Source: Clostridia bacterium (lineage in GTDB: Bacteria; Bacillota; Clostridia; Christensenellales; Aristaeellaceae). From it: 9,984 nt of DNA. The notes under the pieces are model-generated. The model was not told where the DNA came from. It did not search any database and saw only the letters and a list, made by a program, of their open reading frames with translations. The translations under genes were made by a program, and so were the position numbers. The DNA lies in contig JAFWBZ010000345.1 in the NCBI GenBank assembly GCA_017537105.1, positions 1 through 9,984 of the forward strand, in the 5' to 3' direction. Shown in pieces: positions 6,744-9,984 of the stretch (the stretch's first letter is position 1; each line of letters opens with the position of its first letter).

Positions 6744-7730
6744 ATGGAAGACAGAACGATCCTCCGGGTGAGCAATCTCAGAACCACCTTCCGCATCCAG
6801 GGCAGGACCGTGCAGGCTGTGCGCGGCGTGGACCTGGAGGTCGCCGAAGGGGAGATCCTGGGCGTAGTGGGGGAGAGCGGCAGCGGCAAGAGCGTGTCGA
6901 TGAAGTCCATCATCCGCATGCTGCCGGAGTCCGCCCGCATCGAGGCCGACGCCATCGACTTCGCCGGCCAGAGCCTGCTGGGGTTGGACGAACGCCGCAT
7001 GCGCGAGGTGCGCGGCAACCGCATCTCGATGATTTTTCAGGATCCCATGACCTCGCTGGACCCGCTGAAGCGCATCGGCAGCCACATCGAGGAGGTGCTC
7101 ATCCGGCATCAGCACCTGCGCCGCGCGGAGGCGTCACGGCAGGCCGTGGAGCTGCTGCGTAAGGTGGGCGTGCCCTCGCCGGAGATCCGCGTGCGGCAGT
7201 ATCCCCACGAGTTTTCCGGCGGCATGCGCCAGCGCGTGCTGATCGCCATGGCGCTGGCCTGCCATCCGAAGCTGTTGATCGCGGACGAGCCCACCACGGC
7301 GCTGGACGTGACCATCCAGGCGCAGATCCTCGATCTGATCCGGGATCTGCAACGGCAGGAGCAGATGTCCGTGGTGCTGATCACCCACGACATGGGCGTG
7401 GTGGCGCAGCTGTGCCACCGCATCGCCGTGATGTACGGCGGGCTGATCCTGGAGATCGCTGGCACCGACGAGATCTTTGAGCGCCCGATGCACCCGTACA
7501 CCCAGGCGCTGCTGCGCTCCATCCCCGCCATCGACGAGGAGAACAGCGCGCGGCTCACGCCCATCGAGGGGCACGCGCCCTCGCTGCTGAACCCGCCGCC
7601 GGGCTGCCCCTTCGAGCCGCGCTGCGCCTTCCGCCGCGCGGAGTGTGCCCAGCGCTGCCCGGAGATGGCGAGGCTGTCCGACGGCCACTACAGCCGTTGC
7701 CCCGTGTGGGCGGAGGAGGTGCGCGCATGA
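6744..7730 (+). CDS. dppD: Peptide-type ABC importer ATPase, DppD/OppD family
   Basis: A 328-residue cytoplasmic ATPase, complete by motif. Walker A GESGSGKS is at 43-50, the Q-loop FQDPMTSLDP starts near 98, the signature SGGMRQR near 158, Walker B LLIADEP near 177, the D-loop SALD equivalent reads TALD, and the switch histidine is H215. The C-terminal oligopeptide-transporter extension follows, with HPYTQALLRSIP (250-261) and then a cysteine cluster: C288, C294, C301, C305 and C319. Members of this subfamily are reported to bind a [4Fe-4S] cluster through such cysteines. AGGAGGG (6729-6735) overlaps the upstream stop codon and lies eight bases before the ATG. Its stop overlaps the next start (ATGA), implying tight coupling with the second ATPase, which forms the other half of the nucleotide-binding dimer. 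Confidence 0.94.
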   Translation: MEDRTILRVSNLRTTFRIQGRTVQAVRGVDLEVAEGEILGVVGESGSGKSVSMKSIIRMLPESARIEADAIDFAGQSLLGLDERRMREVRGNRISMIFQDPMTSLDPLKRIGSHIEEVLIRHQHLRRAEASRQAVELLRKVGVPSPEIRVRQYPHEFSGGMRQRVLIAMALACHPKLLIADEPTTALDVTIQAQILDLIRDLQRQEQMSVVLITHDMGVVAQLCHRIAVMYGGLILEIAGTDEIFERPMHPYTQALLRSIPAIDEENSARLTPIEGHAPSLLNPPPGCPFEPRCAFRRAECAQRCPEMARLSDGHYSRCPVWAEEVRA

Positions 7731-8074
7731 GCAAACTGATCGAAGTCAGAGATTTGAAGAAGCACTTCCGCGTGCGCGGCATGCTGGGCAGGACCCGGGT
7801 CGTGCACTCGGTGGACGGCGTGTCCTTCGACATCGAGCGGGGCGAGACCTTCGGCCTGGTGGGCGAGAGTGGCTGCGGCAAGACCACGCTGGGCCGCACC
7901 GTCACCCGGCTGTACGAGCCCACCTCCGGGCAGATCCTGTTCGAGGGGACGGACATCGCTCCGCTGAAGGGCCGCGCGCTTTCCCCGTACAAGCGCCGCA
8001 TGCAGACCATCTTCCAGGACCCCTATTCCTCGCTGAACCCCTACATGAATGTGGAGGAGATCGTGGGCGAGTAG
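7727..8074 (+). CDS. N-terminal fragment of the interrupted second ATPase
   Basis: If TAG at 8072-8074 terminates translation, the product is 115 residues with Walker A and Q-loop but no signature, Walker B or switch histidine. It has a proper start and ribosome binding site, so it should be made. It might bind nucleotide weakly or be degraded. It is listed so that the translated part is explicit; it is not an independent gene. Confidence 0.6.
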   Translation: MSKLIEVRDLKKHFRVRGMLGRTRVVHSVDGVSFDIERGETFGLVGESGCGKTTLGRTVTRLYEPTSGQILFEGTDIAPLKGRALSPYKRRMQTIFQDPYSSLNPYMNVEEIVGE

Positions 8075-8128
8075 CTGGACCTGGCGGAAAAGCTGGGCCG
8101 CGCCGAGCGCCGGGAGCGCATTGAGGAG

Positions 8129-8689
<561 letters not shown>

Positions 8690-8706
8690 ATTCGGCCTTT
8701 CCACGC

Positions 8707-8734
8707 TTGACACCGGCGGTCAAAACCATATAAT
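8707..8734 (+). promoter_or_regulatory. Consensus sigma-A-type promoter for the dehydrogenase-nagB unit
   Basis: Perfect -35 TTGACA (8707-8712) and perfect -10 TATAAT (8729-8734) are 16 bases apart. Transcription should start near 8741, leaving a leader of about 60 bases. No clear terminator is seen between the importer stop (8689) and this promoter, so some read-through from the importer operon is possible. Confidence 0.86.
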
Positions 8735-8743
8735 AGAGATGAA

Positions 8744-8760
8744 TGCGCGCACCGCGCGCA
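8744..8760. promoter_or_regulatory. GC-rich inverted repeat at the expected transcription start (possible operator or 5' stem)
   Basis: TGCGCGC-ACC-GCGCGCA is a perfect 7-bp inverted repeat beginning ten bases after the -10 element. That is a classic position for a repressor operator. In RNA it would form a hairpin near the 5' end and could stabilise the message. It is followed by AAAGGGTTTT, so weak termination of importer transcripts is a third option. Confidence 0.4.
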
Positions 8761-8802
8761 AAGGGTTTTACGTACACTATCGCAGTGAAGGAGTGAATTC
8801 CC

Positions 8803-9834
8803 ATGAAGGCAGCGTATCTGAAGGCGCCGCGCCAGTTTGAGGTGCGGGACGTGGAGCTCCGGGAGATCCACGAGGACGAGGTCCTCGTCGACGTCCGGGC
8901 CTGCGGCTACTGTGGACACGACAACATCCTGGCCAGCTATCACGCGAAGGAGTGGGAGCCCTTTGGCCATGAGTTCTCCGGCGTCGTCATCCGGGTGGGC
9001 AGCCGCGTGCGCGGCCTGGAGGTGGGCGACAAGGTCTGCATCGAGACCAACATGTTCGATCCGCTGTCGGACTGCGCCCGCAACGGACGGCCCGACCTGG
9101 ACACCGCCCCCCTGGGCCCCAGCTTCATGAACCTGGACGCCGGCCATCGCGGCGGCATGGGCTTCGCGGAGCAGGTCATCGTGCCCGGCGACCTGTGCGT
9201 GAAGTTCGACGGCATCTCCTTCGAGGAGGCTTGCATGATCGAGCCCCTGGGCGTGGCCTACGACATCGTGATGACGGCGGACGTCCGGTTGAACGACGAC
9301 GTGCTGGTGTTCGGCTGCGGCCCCATCGGACTCATGGCCATGAAGCTGGCGAAGGCCTCCGGCGCGCGCAAAATCTACGCCGCGCAGCACTCCGGCTCGA
9401 AGGCGCGCTGTGACCTGGCCCTGCAGTACGGCGCGGACGAGGTCATCCTCACGGACAAGCAGCCCATCGAGGACTATCCCTTCGAGAAGGGCGGCGTGGA
9501 CCGCGTGCTCATGACGGTGCCGCCGAAGTACATGGGCGAGGCGCTGGCCGTGATGAAGGCGGGCGGCATACTGTCCTTCGCGGGCATCAGCTACGACGAG
9601 CCCGCGGTGACCTTCGATTCCAACAAGGTCCACCTGGACAAGCTGCAGATCCGCGGTTCCAACGCCATCCCGGCGCTGTATTTCCCGATGTGCATTGACA
9701 TGGTCAAGGCGGGCATGGTGGAGCTGAAGCCGCTGATCTCCCACCGCATGCACCTCGAGACGCTGCCCGAGGACCTGGCCCGGTACTATGCGGAGCGCGA
9801 CAGGGCCGTGAAGGCCGTGATGGTGCGCGAATGA
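8803..9834 (+). CDS. Zinc-type medium-chain alcohol/polyol dehydrogenase
   Basis: A 343-residue cytoplasmic oxidoreductase that probably converts a sugar alcohol, sugar derivative or other secondary alcohol to the ketone with NAD(P). The catalytic domain shows the expected zinc ligands: C37 in CGYCGHD, H56 and E57 in PFGHEFSG, and E147 in CMIEPLG, the last as in sorbitol/threonine dehydrogenase types. The Rossmann motif GCGPIG is at 171-176, followed by LAKASGARKIYAA. The structural-zinc lobe, which normally has four closely spaced cysteines, has only C91 in the SDCARNGRPD region, so that zinc is probably missing. AAGGAG (8788-8793) lies nine bases before the ATG, and a consensus promoter precedes it. 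nagB follows 34 bases after the stop, suggesting a role in amino-sugar or sugar-phosphate metabolism. The exact substrate cannot be assigned. Confidence 0.86.
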   Translation: MKAAYLKAPRQFEVRDVELREIHEDEVLVDVRACGYCGHDNILASYHAKEWEPFGHEFSGVVIRVGSRVRGLEVGDKVCIETNMFDPLSDCARNGRPDLDTAPLGPSFMNLDAGHRGGMGFAEQVIVPGDLCVKFDGISFEEACMIEPLGVAYDIVMTADVRLNDDVLVFGCGPIGLMAMKLAKASGARKIYAAQHSGSKARCDLALQYGADEVILTDKQPIEDYPFEKGGVDRVLMTVPPKYMGEALAVMKAGGILSFAGISYDEPAVTFDSNKVHLDKLQIRGSNAIPALYFPMCIDMVKAGMVELKPLISHRMHLETLPEDLARYYAERDRAVKAVMVRE

Positions 9835-9868
9835 TCGCGCCACAGAATCAGATAAAGGAGAGAATCCC

Positions 9869-9984
9869 ATGCGAGTTGTCATCCAGGAAAACTACGAAAA
9901 GATGTGCCGGTGGGCGGCAAGTCATATCGCGGCGCGGATCAACGCCTACGCGGAGGACCGGCCCTTCGTGCTGGGCCTGCCCAC
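9869..9984 (+). CDS. nagB: Glucosamine-6-phosphate deaminase, N-terminal fragment (3' end outside window)
   Basis: Only the first 38 codons are visible, but MRVVIQENYEKM followed by FVLGLPT (residues 32-38) matches the NagB N-terminus: the VVIQ strand, then a helix of the SHIAARINAY type, then the LGLPTG phosphate-binding loop, cut just before its glycine. NagB converts glucosamine-6-phosphate to fructose-6-phosphate and ammonia, the entry of amino sugars into glycolysis. AAGGAG (9855-9860) lies eight bases before the ATG. The gene sits 34 bases after the dehydrogenase with no promoter or terminator between, so the two are probably co-transcribed. A divergent NagB/AgaS-like sugar-phosphate isomerase remains possible because the catalytic residues lie beyond the window. 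Confidence 0.8.
   Translation, partial: MRVVIQENYEKMCRWAASHIAARINAYAEDRPFVLGLP

Noticed and set aside
5885..7024. A 379-codon open frame on the minus strand across dppC and dppD
   Set aside because: It is His/Asp/Gln-rich low-complexity translation opposite two well-recognised genes, so it is a composition artefact.
8072..8074. TAG as a reassigned sense codon (for example pyrrolysine) throughout the organism
   Set aside because: TAG ends dppC and the second ATPase gene at the expected family lengths, so genome-wide reassignment does not fit. Read-through at this one site remains open.

Overview
The window looks like a chromosomal segment of a GC-rich, Gram-positive gut-type Firmicute, probably a Clostridia relative. 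The evidence is near-consensus sigma-A promoters (four clear -35/-10 pairs), strong AGGAGG-type ribosome binding sites before nearly every gene, a BTAD regulator with a cyclase-like tail, and a hairpin-rich intergenic repeat resembling those scattered through gut Clostridia genomes. This placement is an inference from style; no marker gene is present. Every gene I accept is on the + strand. The long minus-strand open frames are mirror images of GC-rich coding sequence.

Layout. (1) 1-549: the end of an unrecognised helical protein that enters from the left, closed by a strong intrinsic terminator (607-638). (2) 687-1440: a nitroreductase of the TM1586-like type with its own promoter. (3) 1577-2931: a SARP/BTAD-type transcriptional regulator with its own promoter, ending in a degenerate GGDEF-like domain and followed by a very stable terminator hairpin. 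(4) About 2963-3082: a non-coding element made of consecutive hairpins. (5) 3161-8689: a complete five-gene Dpp/Opp-type ABC importer locus in the order binding protein, permease B, permease C, ATPase D, ATPase F. (6) 8707-9984: a second transcription unit with a zinc-type medium-chain dehydrogenase and the start of nagB (glucosamine-6-phosphate deaminase), which runs off the right edge.

How they work together. The importer would capture peptides (or another ligand handled by family 5 binding proteins) outside the cell and move them in with two permeases and two ATPases. Two hairpins between the binding-protein gene and the permease genes probably let the binding protein be made in excess. 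The second ATPase gene is broken by one in-frame TAG codon, so as sequenced the importer lacks one ATPase unless the codon is an error, is read through, or another ATPase substitutes. The dehydrogenase and nagB sit directly downstream and suggest amino-sugar or sugar-derivative catabolism. Co-function with the importer (for example in scavenging cell-wall or glycopeptide material) is speculative.

The observations most worth checking are the amber codon in the second ATPase, the regulator with SENIV where GGDEF should be, the cysteine-free binding protein with no lipobox, the hairpin element at 2963-3082, and the dehydrogenase that has lost its structural-zinc cysteines. I do not see a clearly new multi-gene system.
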